Below, piece after piece: positions 27,574 to 36,803 of a stretch of 64,000 nt of DNA. The notes beneath the pieces were generated by a model. That model searched no databases and was not told where the DNA came from. It was given only the letters and a program-made list of their open reading frames with translations. Position 1 is the stretch's first letter; each line of letters begins with the position of its first letter. The position numbers were made by a program, and so were the translations under genes. Origin of the DNA: an uncultured Dorea sp. (GTDB lineage: Bacteria > Bacillota > Clostridia > Lachnospirales > Lachnospiraceae); contig CANTDX010000004.1 in assembly GCA_947652615.1 (NCBI GenBank), forward strand, positions 61,658 through 125,657, given 5' to 3'.

Positions 27574-28074
27574 TTAATCAATGTATGTAACATCCTTGCT
27601 TCCTCTGGACAGCCCGGTGATCCCCGTCCTTGCAAGCTCTAAGATCTCATAACCGTCTAACAGATTCAGGAAAGCCTCAAGCTTCGACTGATTCCCGGTA
27701 AGCTCGATCATCAGCGAATCATTCTCCACATCCACGATCTTGGCACGGAAAATATCTGCCACAGAGATGATCTCTGCCCGCTCCGCCGCATTGGCACGTA
27801 CCTTGATCATGATCAGCTCACGGTAAACCGATTCCTCCGGCTTCAGCACCTTGATCTGTATCACATCCTCCAACTTCCGGACCTGCTTCTCGATCTGAGA
27901 TAAGATCAGCTCGTCCCCTGACGCTACGATCGTGATCCGCGTGAATCTGGGGTCAGCCGTCACACCGGCGGTAATACTGTCGATACTGTATCCGCGTCTG
28001 CTGAAAAGACCGGATATCCGGCTTAACACACCCGTAGTATTGTCAACGATCAATGAATATACTCTCTGCATCAT
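27574..28074 (-). CDS. ilvN: Acetolactate synthase small (regulatory) subunit
   Basis: A 166-aa ACT-domain protein: MQRVYSLIVDNTTGVLSRIS, FSRRGYSIDSITAGVT, then a C-terminal domain with LMIELTGNQSKLEAFLNLLD. It binds the catalytic subunit and carries valine feedback sensitivity. The catalytic gene ilvB is not in the neighbourhood. The start at 28074 (ATG-ATG) has GAGGTG before it. It is unlinked from upstream HAD gene by a terminator at 28123-28148. Confidence 0.93.
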   Translation of the reverse strand: MMQRVYSLIVDNTTGVLSRISGLFSRRGYSIDSITAGVTADPRFTRITIVASGDELILSQIEKQVRKLEDVIQIKVLKPEESVYRELIMIKVRANAAERAEIISVADIFRAKIVDVENDSLMIELTGNQSKLEAFLNLLDGYEILELARTGITGLSRGSKDVTYID

Positions 28075-28088
28075 GCACCTCTTTCTTA

Positions 28089-28118
28089 GCATAAACTAAC
28101 ATTGCATAAACTAACATT
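28089..28118. repeat. 15-bp perfect tandem repeat upstream of ilvN
   Basis: GCATAAACTAACATT occurs twice in direct tandem (28089-28103 and 28104-28118), in the leader between the terminator and the ilvN start. Confidence 0.9.
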
Positions 28119-28122
28119 ATTC

Positions 28123-28148
28123 AAAAAACAGAGTGCGTTCTGTTTTTT
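28123..28148. terminator. Bidirectional terminator between the HAD gene and ilvN
   Basis: AAAAAACAGA and TCTGTTTTTT form a perfect 10-bp stem with a six-base loop. Confidence 0.85.
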
Positions 28149-28185
28149 AATCATAACAATATCTGCTCACTTTGTCAAGCGAAAA

Positions 28186-28842
28186 TCAAGAAAACTTCAA
28201 AATCCCTTCCACCTTCTCTTCTATGTAATCTGCTCCGGCTTCTTGAAGCTCCTCCCTGGAACCAAATCCATACAGAATCCCTAGGCAGTCGATCCCGGCG
28301 CCTCTCGCCCCGATCACATCATGCTCCCGGTCTCCCACCATCAGGACCTTGGACTTGTCCGTGATCTTACAGACTTCAAGGGCGTAACGGATCACCGCTT
28401 CCTTCGTTCCCCGGCCGCCGTCCATCTCCATCCCTGCCACGTAATCAAAATACTGGTCCAAACCAAAATGCTCGATGATGATCCTGGCAAATGGTTCCGG
28501 CTTAGAAGTCGCAACGACCAGGGTCTTCCCCCTGTGCTTCAACTCCCCCAGCACCTCCTCAAGTCCGTCGTAAACCCGGTTCTCGAAGAGGCCCTTCTCC
28601 TGGTAATATTCTCTGTAGAATCCGACCGCTTCCGCACACTGCTCCTTTGAAAAACCATAATATTTCTCGAAGGATACCGTAAGCGGCGGTCCGATAAAGG
28701 GATAGAGCTTCGTGCGGTCTGTCTCTTCGATACCATATTTCTTCAGGGCGTAGATCACAGAATTCGTAATACCCAGAGACGAATCCGTGAGTGTCCCGTC
28801 CAGATCGAAGAAGAAGGTATCATAACTTCTCTTATCATTCAT
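28186..28842 (-). CDS. HAD-superfamily phosphatase (phosphoglycolate phosphatase / PpaX-like)
   Basis: A 218-aa haloacid-dehalogenase hydrolase with motif I FFDLDGTLTDSSLG, motif II VVATSKPEPF, motif III and IV regions RGTKEAVIRYAL and MVGDREHDVIGARGAGID. The helical cap between motifs I and II is the class I type. Sequence supports a sugar-phosphate or pyrophosphate phosphatase but not the exact substrate. The ATG at 28842 (MNDKRSYDTFF) has AGGGA about ten bases before it; an earlier start at 28899 lacks one. Confidence 0.9.
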   Translation of the reverse strand: MNDKRSYDTFFFDLDGTLTDSSLGITNSVIYALKKYGIEETDRTKLYPFIGPPLTVSFEKYYGFSKEQCAEAVGFYREYYQEKGLFENRVYDGLEEVLGELKHRGKTLVVATSKPEPFARIIIEHFGLDQYFDYVAGMEMDGGRGTKEAVIRYALEVCKITDKSKVLMVGDREHDVIGARGAGIDCLGILYGFGSREELQEAGADYIEEKVEGILKFS

Positions 28843-28976
28843 ATTCTTTGTCCCTGCCTTAAAATATTGCACTACAATGCCTAACATGCATTCTATCACA
28901 GAGAACTCTCAATAACAAGCCGGAATCCTATGCAATCGTATGAAAAATGGATGCCGTAATCCCCCAATGTTATAAA

Positions 28977-29005
28977 TAGACATACACATTGGAATATGCT
29001 ATGAT
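28977..29005 (+). promoter_or_regulatory. Promoter of the acetyltransferase gene
   Basis: TAGACA (28977-28982), 17-bp spacer, and TATGAT (29000-29005) preceded by TGC, an extended -10. The ORF starts about 75 bases downstream. Confidence 0.6.
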
Positions 29006-29081
29006 TATTTTAGATCCACACCGGGGAATTCTTGAAAAACCTTATATAATACAACTACAGAACTAATAGGAGGTATTTACT

Positions 29082-29702
29082 ATGAGCACAATGAAGGAAC
29101 GGATGCATACCGGAGAACTTTATCTGCCGGGAGACGACGAGATCATGGATGAGCAGACGAAAAGGCTGGAACTGCTGTATGATTTCAACAACTCACGACC
29201 CAGCGAGGGCGCGAAACGCCAGGCCTTGTTGAAGGAAATGTTTGCCGAGATCGGCGAGAACTGTTACATTGAGCCGCCCCTTCACGCCAACCAGAGCGGC
29301 GCTTTCGTCCATTTCGGGGAAGGAATCTATGCTAACTTCAACCTGACGCTGGTGGACGACACGCACATCTATGTAGGGGATTATACTATGTTCGCGCCTA
29401 ACGTGACCATCGCCACGGCTGGCCATCCCATCCTGCCCGAATTGCGGGGAGCCTCCTACTACCAATATAACATGCCTGTCCATATTGGCAAGAACTGCTG
29501 GCTTGGAGCCGGAGTCGTCGTATTGCCGGGCATTACCATCGGCGACAATACGGTGGTCGGCGCAGGCAGTATCGTGACAAAGGATCTGCCGGCCAATGTA
29601 TTGGCAGTGGGGAATCCATGCAGGGTCGTACGCGAGATTAACGAGCGCGACAGGAAATACTATTATAAGGACAGGGAGATTGATTATGATTCTCTGAAGT
29701 AA
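29082..29702 (+). CDS. Maltose/galactoside O-acetyltransferase family protein
   Basis: A 206-aa left-handed beta-helix acyltransferase that uses acetyl-CoA. It has the N-terminal maltose-acetyltransferase element (MKERMHTGELYLPGDDEIMD; RLELLYDFNNSRP) and then hexapeptide repeats. The catalytic His is in IATAGHPILPELR and the end is VGAGSIVTKDLPANVLAVGN. These enzymes acetylate sugars (maltose, galactosides). GGAGG lies before the ATG. A strong terminator follows. Confidence 0.93.
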   Translation: MSTMKERMHTGELYLPGDDEIMDEQTKRLELLYDFNNSRPSEGAKRQALLKEMFAEIGENCYIEPPLHANQSGAFVHFGEGIYANFNLTLVDDTHIYVGDYTMFAPNVTIATAGHPILPELRGASYYQYNMPVHIGKNCWLGAGVVVLPGITIGDNTVVGAGSIVTKDLPANVLAVGNPCRVVREINERDRKYYYKDREIDYDSLK

Positions 29703-29708
29703 ATTCAT

Positions 29709-29761
29709 GAAAATCTCCCGGCGGGAAGACTAAGCTGAGATTCCCGCCGGGAGATTTTCAT
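29709..29761. terminator. Strong bidirectional terminator
   Basis: TGAAAATCTCCCGGCGGGAA and its complement form an almost perfect 20-bp stem with a 13-base loop, between convergent genes. Confidence 0.9.
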
Positions 29762-29766
29762 TCTAT

Positions 29767-31467
29767 TCAAACAATACTGTCATTCTTGCCAAGACCGCCC
29801 TGCACCACTTTGCAATGCTTCTTACAACAGGCTATTCCATATTTTATGATCTTTTTCATGCCATTTTCCAGAAGCCCTTCTGCATACTGCTTCTCCTCTA
29901 TCTGAGCCAGTGCCTTTTCACACGCGGCATCCAGATGATCATTCTCGGCATATTTGACTTCTATCACAATTCCGGTCTTTTCTTCTTCCGATTCAATTAA
30001 AATATCACTGTACCCTTCGCCTGTTTCCGCATTAGACTGCAGATACCAATCCTCCCGGTAACTCAACAACCCTAACAGGATACCATGGTAAAAATTCTCT
30101 TTTCTTGATATCCGAACACTTGTATCTCGGATACTGATTGTTCTGGAAAGATATTGATTAAACTGCTTTTCAATCTCTTCTACATTTTGTTCCTGAAATG
30201 CTCTGCAAAAAGCATCCAGACGGATCGTATCCTGTCTCGTTTCCTCATGAAACCATTCTTTGATCTGTGCTACAAAGATCTGGCGGATCTCATAATTAGG
30301 TATGGCAAGATAATACTTTTTCTGGTCTGCCTTCCCTCTCTGGGTCAGATACCCGGTCATAAAGAGAACACTCCATAAATGCTCGATCGTATTGTCCAAC
30401 TCACTATATGTCAGTTCCAGGCGGATCTCCTTTATGATTGTTTCTCCGGCAATCAGATTCTCTATCTCCCTTTGCGTACTCTTATCCGCCTTATCAACAA
30501 ATCGTCTAATGATATAGTTATCACTGGTATTCGTCCAATACTCCTGCGGTTCTGCCTCCGAATCTGCTCTGAGCAGATCACAATAGTTGATTACATCCCA
30601 GGGGCAGTAGATATCTGTCTTGCCAAACCGATATCCGTCATACCATTGTTTCACATCTGTGAACTTATCAACCTGACCATAGTAATCAAGCATCTCTCTC
30701 ACTTCAACATCTGTAAAACCAAAATATTGGGAAAACCGTACGTCCGTAACAGACAGTATTTTCAAATGATTAAGCCCTGTAAAAATACTTTCTTTAGAAA
30801 CACGGAGACATCCTGTCATCACGGCAAACCGTAGGCTCTCATTGCCCTTTAATGCCTGTTGGAACATATTTCTGAGCAGACAGACCATCTCGGCATAGTA
30901 ACCGGACTGATTGGCTTTATCAAGCGGAACATCATATTCGTCAATCAAGATGAGCACCTGTTGTCCATGATATTTATGAAGAAGCCTGCTAAGGATCAAC
31001 AGACTGTTATTCAAGATGTCATCAGGCATATCCCTTTGTAATAACAGACGGAAATCTTCTTTATCATATTCATCCAACTTAGTGCTGTTAAGCAGATACA
31101 TGAACCTGCGTGCTTCCATCCTGACCAACTCTATCAGCATGGCTCTTGCCTTTTCAAAGGCAGATCCCTGAATACCCTTGAGAGTAATACTAATGACCGG
31201 GAATCTTCCCTGATATTCACCACATAGCTCCTTCTCCCTTGAAATATCCAACCCTTCAAACAGAGAAGGATCCTGACCAATCTCAAAAAAGCATTTTAAC
31301 ATGCTCATATTTAAGGATTTTCCAAATCTTCTGGGACGGGTAAAGAGATTGACTTTTCCCCAGTTCCTCAGCAGTTCACGGATCATCCCGGTCTTGTCCA
31401 CATAGTAAAATTGATTCTTACGAATATCCGCAAAATTCTCAATCCCGACTGGTATTTTTTTCTCCAT
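29767..31467 (-). CDS. AAA-ATPase-like protein with C-terminal PDDEXK_9 nuclease domain
   Basis: A 566-aa intact member of the family broken at 21851-23385. The N-terminal AAA domain starts IPVGIENFADIRKNQFYYVD, has the P-loop RPRRFGKSLNMSML, Walker B ILIDEYDVPLDKANQSGYY, and QWYDGYRFGKTDIYCPWDV. The C-terminal half has NFYHGILLGLLSYREDWYLQ, then EGYSDILI and the nuclease EVK in GIVIEVKYAE. These genes are numerous in gut Firmicutes and Bacteroidetes and are of unproven role (mobile or defence-like). The ATG at 31467 has AGGGAG about 11 bases upstream; start at 31476 would sit too near it. Confidence 0.9.
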   Translation of the reverse strand: MEKKIPVGIENFADIRKNQFYYVDKTGMIRELLRNWGKVNLFTRPRRFGKSLNMSMLKCFFEIGQDPSLFEGLDISREKELCGEYQGRFPVISITLKGIQGSAFEKARAMLIELVRMEARRFMYLLNSTKLDEYDKEDFRLLLQRDMPDDILNNSLLILSRLLHKYHGQQVLILIDEYDVPLDKANQSGYYAEMVCLLRNMFQQALKGNESLRFAVMTGCLRVSKESIFTGLNHLKILSVTDVRFSQYFGFTDVEVREMLDYYGQVDKFTDVKQWYDGYRFGKTDIYCPWDVINYCDLLRADSEAEPQEYWTNTSDNYIIRRFVDKADKSTQREIENLIAGETIIKEIRLELTYSELDNTIEHLWSVLFMTGYLTQRGKADQKKYYLAIPNYEIRQIFVAQIKEWFHEETRQDTIRLDAFCRAFQEQNVEEIEKQFNQYLSRTISIRDTSVRISRKENFYHGILLGLLSYREDWYLQSNAETGEGYSDILIESEEEKTGIVIEVKYAENDHLDAACEKALAQIEEKQYAEGLLENGMKKIIKYGIACCKKHCKVVQGGLGKNDSIV

Positions 31468-31489
31468 TCTATGCATCTCTCCCTTATCG

Positions 31490-31732
31490 TTATCCCAGAA
31501 CCTCCCAGAGCGCCGCGATCGCATATAGCGGCAGATTCAGAAGCTTATCCTGTTCTGACAAAATCTGCTGACAGATATACTGTTCCGTCAATGTCCCCTT
31601 GAATTCGGTAAAAATACTGTTCCCCATAAGGAGCGTCTTCGCATCCAGATCAACCATTGCTGCCAGCAGCCCAACATCCACCAGATAGAGCCTCGTTAAC
31701 TCCATCTTAATCTGAGTATTACAGATTGTCAA
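31490..31732 (-). pseudogene. Remnant of a DUF4143-type AAA-ATPase gene
   Basis: Codes for 80 residues, ending at a stop at 31490. LTRLYLVDVGLLAAMVDLD, then NSIFTEFKGTLTEQYICQQI, is the start of the DUF4143 C-terminal domain of another family of AAA-ATPases. The ATPase N-terminus and the rest of DUF4143 (the usual nuclease-like end) are missing. It lies directly upstream of the 29767-31467 gene. Confidence 0.75.
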
Positions 31733-31769
31733 CCGGGAAAATGTTGATATTCACAATATCTCCGACTAG

Positions 31770-31808
31770 AAAATGACAGCCTGCGACCTAACCGCCGCAA
31801 ACTGTCAC
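31770..31808 (-). terminator. Terminator after the FtsX-type ABC permease
   Basis: On the minus strand GTGACAG...TGCG pairs with CGCAGGCTGTCA and is followed by TTTT. Confidence 0.65.
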
Positions 31809-31814
31809 CATACT

Positions 31815-34451
31815 CTAATTCATCTTTAACTCCTCCACGATATTATTCCGCCCGATCACCCGCATGGTATAGAGCATCGTCAGGAATACCACCGTGAATA
31901 CCCCCGCCGCTGCCGCTGCAAGATACCCCCAGGGGATCAGGAAGCTTACATCCGCCCCCGCAGCGATACTTCGCTGCAGCGCCGCGCTGATTATAAGCGT
32001 TAACACGAAGCCGTAGATCAGAGACCTGCCCCCATAGATCAGGCACTCGTAATTCATCATCTTCCTGAATTTCTTCGGGGACATCCCCATGGAGCGCAGC
32101 ATGGCGAATTCCTTGCGCCTAAGCATCAGATTCGTGGAGACGGTGTGGAATACATTGGCCGCCGCGATCAGAGAGATCAGTATCACGAAGCCATAAGTCA
32201 GCACCTTGATCGCGATGATGGTATTCCGATCCGTCTCATACGCCTCTCTCCTGTTCTCCAGATGTCCGCTGTCCAACAAATTGCTCTCCGACAGCTTCGC
32301 CTCCAATTTCTCCAGCGTTCCCGTTACATCCTCACACCGGATCTCATAGACCGCACTCATCCAGTCCTCCTGAAACTCCTCCATGAATTCCCGGTACATG
32401 CTTTCCGGCAGGAACATCACCGGACGGCCTCCATACTCGCCCAGATCTTCCGGCACCTCTTTGGCGGCATCTCCAAACTCGATCTGAAACGTCTGAATAA
32501 GCTTTGCCGCGTCTCCTTCTTCACTGTATTCCAGGAATCCGCCGTCCAACATCCCCCTTGCTTCCTCAGGGTAGATCTTCTGCTTCTCGTAGCGTTCTGT
32601 CTCCGGATTATACTGCTTTGCCGAATCCAGATATATCACCCGGATATGATCGCTGTCCTGATACTTAGATACGTCTGCCTTCTGCTGCTTCGCAAACCGG
32701 ATGAAATCATCATCCTCAAGGATCACCATAGTACCGCTGACATATACCTTCCCTTCCGTATTCCTGTTCGTAACTACGTCCGAGGCCTCTTCCGATGCGA
32801 AATCCTGTACATAATAACTCAGGATTTCCGTCTGCGCCCATTCTTCCGGCAGCAAAAATACGAATGACTCCTTATAATGAACGTCTACGGACAGAACCCC
32901 TTCCGTACTCCCAAGGATCTCCCTCACATCCTCATCATATTCATTCACCCTGCCATAGAGCGTATAGGCCAGATCCGTCTTAGGCACATCCATCACGAAC
33001 GCCCCGGTCTTCATCAGATACAGGTTGAAAAGCCCCGCCGCTGTAAAAAGCCCGATACTCATAGTCAATGATACCACCGTGGCGCGGTATTTTCTTCTGT
33101 CCCGCCGGTAATTCTTCTGCGCCATCATCCCTTCAAGGCCGAACAGAGCAGTCACCCACCCCCTGGTTCTGACCTCACCTGGCCTGATCCGGATGTCCGT
33201 GCTGGAACGGATCGCCTCCATAGGCGTGATCTTCCTGATCCTCCTCGACGGGATCCACACCGAGATCATGATGGTGACAAATGCAGTTACCGCCGCCACA
33301 GCGATGGCCCAGACCGGCACATACAGCGGAATACCCGTCTTCGTCCCATGGATCCATTTGGTCAGGTCCTTACCGATGTAATGGAGCGTCACCCCGATAC
33401 CGCCGACTCCCGCCAGGATACCCAGCGGAATCCCCACCGCGCTTACGAAGAATGCCTCATACCGCATCGCACGGCGAAGCTGCTTCTTCGTCGCACCGAT
33501 CGACGATAAGAGCCCGAACTGTACGGTCCGCTCCCTAAGAGAGATGGAGAACGCATTGTAGATCAGGGTGATCGACCCCGCCATGATCACAATGATCAGA
33601 ATCACGGATAATCCCCCCAGCACCGTAATCAGATTGGAATTATCCGCAATTCCAAGCCACCTTAAGAGGCTTTCGTTATACATGACCTGCATCCCCGTTT
33701 TGGATAAATGTTCCTCCGCGAAATCAAACACCTGCCGCGGCCGCTTCATCTCTATAAATATATCCTGGTATGCACTCTTCTCTTCTGTCGGTCCTGCCAG
33801 CACGTCATAGCCCGCACCCGCGTAAGAGGTATTCGGCCAGCTATCGTAGATTCCAACCACCGTGAATTCTTTCGTTGTCCTGGGGATAAAGGTCTCCGGT
33901 TCTCCGTACTCTTCATCCATGTACCCGACATTCTGGCCGAGCCTTTCCCCATCAAGGGACCGCTCTCCAAGCTCCAGTGTCAGCGTATCTCCAATCTTTG
34001 TCTCCTCTCCCCTTGTCTCATTAGCCAGAAGCACAGACGGCACAGCGATCTCATGCTCATTTTCTGGAAGCCTCCCCTCCTCCATCTCTGCCGGCAGCAT
34101 CTTTAACGCCTCCTTAGATAAGGCGCGCACATAGAGATAAGGCATCTTAGGAGAATTTTCAAGCACCGGCTCAAATCTGGCATACCCCAGGACAGATATC
34201 TCTGCCGCCTTCGCAACCTCTTCCTGCTTGGCCAGTTCCCCTGCGCTAAACTGGTCCGTATCTGTAACAGCCACATGCCAGTTCCCGTCTCTGGCGATGC
34301 TGTAATTCACCATGAATCTCTGGAAGCTGGTCCCAAAAGTCGCCACCGCCGTGATCATAGACGTGGATAAGATCACGCCGATGATGGTCACAATCGTCCT
34401 GACACGGTTTGCCCGCATAGTCTTCGCCGTAATCGTTGAGAAAATATTCAT
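31815..34451 (-). CDS. FtsX-like ABC transporter permease
   Basis: An 878-aa permease with the double FtsX (MacB-core) layout: a first TM near the start (RVRTIVTIIGVILSTSMITA), an extracellular domain (about 60-270), three membrane helices near 275-390 (LGGLSVILIIVIMAGSITLI etc.), a central hinge, a second large extracellular region (about 460-740), and three more helices at the end (YGFVILISLIAAANVFHTVS; GYLAAAAAGVFTVVFLTMLY). Works with the ATPase at 34448-35131 (stop and start overlap as ATGA). This type acts in lipoprotein, peptide or antimicrobial-resistance systems; substrate not assignable. Confidence 0.9.
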   Translation of the reverse strand: MNIFSTITAKTMRANRVRTIVTIIGVILSTSMITAVATFGTSFQRFMVNYSIARDGNWHVAVTDTDQFSAGELAKQEEVAKAAEISVLGYARFEPVLENSPKMPYLYVRALSKEALKMLPAEMEEGRLPENEHEIAVPSVLLANETRGEETKIGDTLTLELGERSLDGERLGQNVGYMDEEYGEPETFIPRTTKEFTVVGIYDSWPNTSYAGAGYDVLAGPTEEKSAYQDIFIEMKRPRQVFDFAEEHLSKTGMQVMYNESLLRWLGIADNSNLITVLGGLSVILIIVIMAGSITLIYNAFSISLRERTVQFGLLSSIGATKKQLRRAMRYEAFFVSAVGIPLGILAGVGGIGVTLHYIGKDLTKWIHGTKTGIPLYVPVWAIAVAAVTAFVTIMISVWIPSRRIRKITPMEAIRSSTDIRIRPGEVRTRGWVTALFGLEGMMAQKNYRRDRRKYRATVVSLTMSIGLFTAAGLFNLYLMKTGAFVMDVPKTDLAYTLYGRVNEYDEDVREILGSTEGVLSVDVHYKESFVFLLPEEWAQTEILSYYVQDFASEEASDVVTNRNTEGKVYVSGTMVILEDDDFIRFAKQQKADVSKYQDSDHIRVIYLDSAKQYNPETERYEKQKIYPEEARGMLDGGFLEYSEEGDAAKLIQTFQIEFGDAAKEVPEDLGEYGGRPVMFLPESMYREFMEEFQEDWMSAVYEIRCEDVTGTLEKLEAKLSESNLLDSGHLENRREAYETDRNTIIAIKVLTYGFVILISLIAAANVFHTVSTNLMLRRKEFAMLRSMGMSPKKFRKMMNYECLIYGGRSLIYGFVLTLIISAALQRSIAAGADVSFLIPWGYLAAAAAGVFTVVFLTMLYTMRVIGRNNIVEELKMN

Positions 34452-35131
34452 CTCCGGATCACCTCGTCTTTCACGATCCGACCATCTTCCAACGCAATGA
34501 TCCGATCCGCCTGAAGGGCGATATTCTCGTCGTGAGTGATCACGATCACCGTCTGATGGTAGACCTCGTTGGAGTACCGCAGAAGCTTCATAATCTCACG
34601 GCTGTTCTCGCTGTCCAGATTCCCGGTGGGTTCGTCTGCGAGAAGCAGCGCCGGCGCATTCAGAAGCGCCCTCCCGATAGACACCCTCTGCTGCTGGCCG
34701 CCGGAGAGCTGGTTGGGAAGATGCCTTTCCCTGCTCTTAAGCTTTAACAGCTCCAACAGCTCCTCCATCCGGTTCTCGTTGACCTTCCTTTCATCCATCA
34801 GCACTGGAAGCATCATATTCTCCCGCACATTCAGCACGGGGATCAGATTATAGAACTGATAGATCAGTCCCACCTGCCGCCTGCGGAAGATCGCAAGCTC
34901 CTCTTCATCCTGCGCATAGACGTCAATCCCCTGGACGGCCACCCTCCCGGAGGTTGGCCGGTCCACTCCGCCGATCATGTGCAGAAGCGTCGATTTGCCC
35001 GACCCGGACGAACCGACGATCGAGATGAATTCTCCCCTGCTGGCGCTAAATGACACGCCGTTAAGCGCATGCACCGCGTTCTCTCCTTCCCCGTATACCT
35101 TACAAAGGTTCTCAATTCTTAATATTTCCAT
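34448..35131 (-). CDS. ABC transporter ATP-binding protein, LolD/MacB type
   Basis: A 227-aa ATPase: Walker A VGSSGSGKSTLLHMIGG, Q-loop YQFYNLIPVLNV, signature LSGGQQQRVSIGRALLNAPA, Walker B LLLADEPTGNLDSENS, and switch His in VIVITHDENIA. This is the MacB/LolD subtype that pairs with FtsX-like permeases. ATG at 35131 after AAGGTG (GTG at 35140 is a poorer choice). Upstream (35141-35251) there is only AT-rich leader; nothing else supported there. Confidence 0.93.
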   Translation of the reverse strand: MEILRIENLCKVYGEGENAVHALNGVSFSASRGEFISIVGSSGSGKSTLLHMIGGVDRPTSGRVAVQGIDVYAQDEEELAIFRRRQVGLIYQFYNLIPVLNVRENMMLPVLMDERKVNENRMEELLELLKLKSRERHLPNQLSGGQQQRVSIGRALLNAPALLLADEPTGNLDSENSREIMKLLRYSNEVYHQTVIVITHDENIALQADRIIALEDGRIVKDEVIRR

Positions 35132-35251
35132 ACGATTCACCTTCCCATATCCAGACTCTCAGGATGCATGTTTCATCCTGATGTAAATCTAGTATACGCA
35201 GTCTGCATGACCCTTCCGTGACTATTCCATAACAATTCTGTCACATTAGAT

Positions 35252-35294
35252 AAAAAAGAAAGAGCCGCAGCATCTATCTACCGCATGCTCTCTC
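35252..35294 (-). terminator. Terminator after the hemerythrin/receiver gene
   Basis: AGAGAGC pairs with GCTCTTT around a G/C-containing loop, followed by CTTTTTT on the minus strand. Confidence 0.6.
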
Positions 35295-35341
35295 TGTCTA
35301 TTCCTCAGGCTGTAACCGTTCAGACAGGCTGTCCTGTTACA

Positions 35342-36709
35342 TCAGGCCTTCTTCTTCTCAAAATAATCGTCTATCTTCTTCTTGATCTCTTCTGGCTTCA
35401 AGTATTTGGCCAGATATCCGTCTGGTTTTAAGGCGATCACCTTTCTCACCGTCTCCGGGTCTGTCCGCCCGGTCAGGAAGATTACCGAGATACCTGCAAG
35501 TGAATTCTCTGACCTGATCATCTCCAATACCTGCTTCCCGTTGCAGACAGGCATCTCATAATCGAGAAGTAGCAGGTCCGGCCGGTCAAGAATCACGCAC
35601 CGAAGCGCTTCCATCCCGGAACTTGCCATCGCGATCTCATAGTCCTTCTCCAACAGGTTCTTCATTCCATGCCGTATGGTCGCGGAATCGTCCACCACCA
35701 GAATCTTCTTCTTGGCAACTGCTTCCTCCGCCTCTTCTTCTCTTCTCGTAAGATACTCTTCGATCCCGAACAGGTCATTCTCTGTCTCGATCGTCGTTCC
35801 AATACCGTTCTGAAGCAGATGGGGTGCGATCGCACAGTATGCGAAGTATCCGGCGCCCGTATCCAACAGCATACTTATCTGTAAGCGCTCTTTCTCATAC
35901 ACATTGCGGAACTGCTCATATGTAAGCAGGTTCTCCTCCTTCACCTCATACCGCTCCGAATTCGGCAAATGCTCCCTGACACGCCCCACGAACTGGCGCG
36001 CCGTGTATCTGGTCACATTGAGCAGCATCGTATCAAGCTTATTCGTCTCGATCCCCATGGCCTTGCCCACCGTGTTAATTAGAAGCTTCTCCTCGAATAC
36101 CAGGAAGATCTCACACTCTTCCTCCTCTTCTTCATCCTTCGTACCGTAAACCAGACGGTAATATACGCCCTTACCGAACTTCTCACCGCTGTATGTATCG
36201 CTGACCACGTGCGATTCCAGCCGGAACATGTCATATATAAGCTGAACGATCACCTTCTTCATCTCTTCCAGCTCTTCATCCGGCAGAAGATCCACCCACT
36301 TGCTCACTCCTTCACCGGTTATTGCCCGATCCTCCGTCAAGGTATGACCGATCAGCCACCCCGCACAGACACCCAGGAAATGCCTCACTGACTCAGGAGA
36401 ATAGTTATTCTGCTCCAGCTCTGCTTCAAGCGCCGGAAGCGTCTTCTTCCGGAATCCCTGATGAATCGCCCTGTGTGTTTTAAGGCCTTCATAGTTGATA
36501 GAGGCCATATACTTCTCTTCTTCCCCAAAATGCTTCAATGCATGGTCTTTAAAGAATTTGATTCCCTCCTGGCACGCCCATTGACTCTTCTTTTCCTCTT
36601 CCCCAAAAGCGAAAAGCTTGTTAATGATCTTAAAGAGCCTCATATGCTCCTTATCGATAATGTCTACCCCGATATTGTATTCATCCTTCCATATTAATTG
36701 ACTTTCCAT
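35342..36709 (-). CDS. Bacteriohemerythrin / middle domain / response-regulator receiver fusion
   Basis: A 455-aa protein of three parts. Residues 1-130 are a bacteriohemerythrin: WKDEYNIGVDIIDKEHMRLF (first His), DHALKHFGEEEKYM (HX3HX... ligands), and H in KTHRAIHQGF and IGHTLTEDR. Residues about 165-320 (SGEKFGKGVYYRLVYGTKDE and IETNKLDTMLLNVTRYTARQ) are not certain, perhaps a CheX-like domain. Residues 335-455 are a receiver: ILVVDDSATIRHG, phosphoacceptor Asp in LLLLDYEMPV, T/K region IFLTGRTDPE and GYLAKYLKPEE. It probably links an O2 or iron cue to a phosphorelay or chemotaxis-like output. The ATG follows AAGGAGGAG. Confidence 0.85.
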   Translation of the reverse strand: MESQLIWKDEYNIGVDIIDKEHMRLFKIINKLFAFGEEEKKSQWACQEGIKFFKDHALKHFGEEEKYMASINYEGLKTHRAIHQGFRKKTLPALEAELEQNNYSPESVRHFLGVCAGWLIGHTLTEDRAITGEGVSKWVDLLPDEELEEMKKVIVQLIYDMFRLESHVVSDTYSGEKFGKGVYYRLVYGTKDEEEEEECEIFLVFEEKLLINTVGKAMGIETNKLDTMLLNVTRYTARQFVGRVREHLPNSERYEVKEENLLTYEQFRNVYEKERLQISMLLDTGAGYFAYCAIAPHLLQNGIGTTIETENDLFGIEEYLTRREEEAEEAVAKKKILVVDDSATIRHGMKNLLEKDYEIAMASSGMEALRCVILDRPDLLLLDYEMPVCNGKQVLEMIRSENSLAGISVIFLTGRTDPETVRKVIALKPDGYLAKYLKPEEIKKKIDDYFEKKKA

Positions 36710-36803
36710 ACAGCTCCTCCTTCTCCACAGTTAATATCCGTCCGTCTGTGTATTCTTTCAATCAAATTTATATTCGGATTGCAGACAACACCTGCCAACT
36801 TTT

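Noticed and set aside
28075..28185. T-box or leader-peptide attenuator in front of ilvN
   Set aside because: No T-box sequence and no branched-chain-rich short peptide; only a terminator and a tandem repeat are seen.
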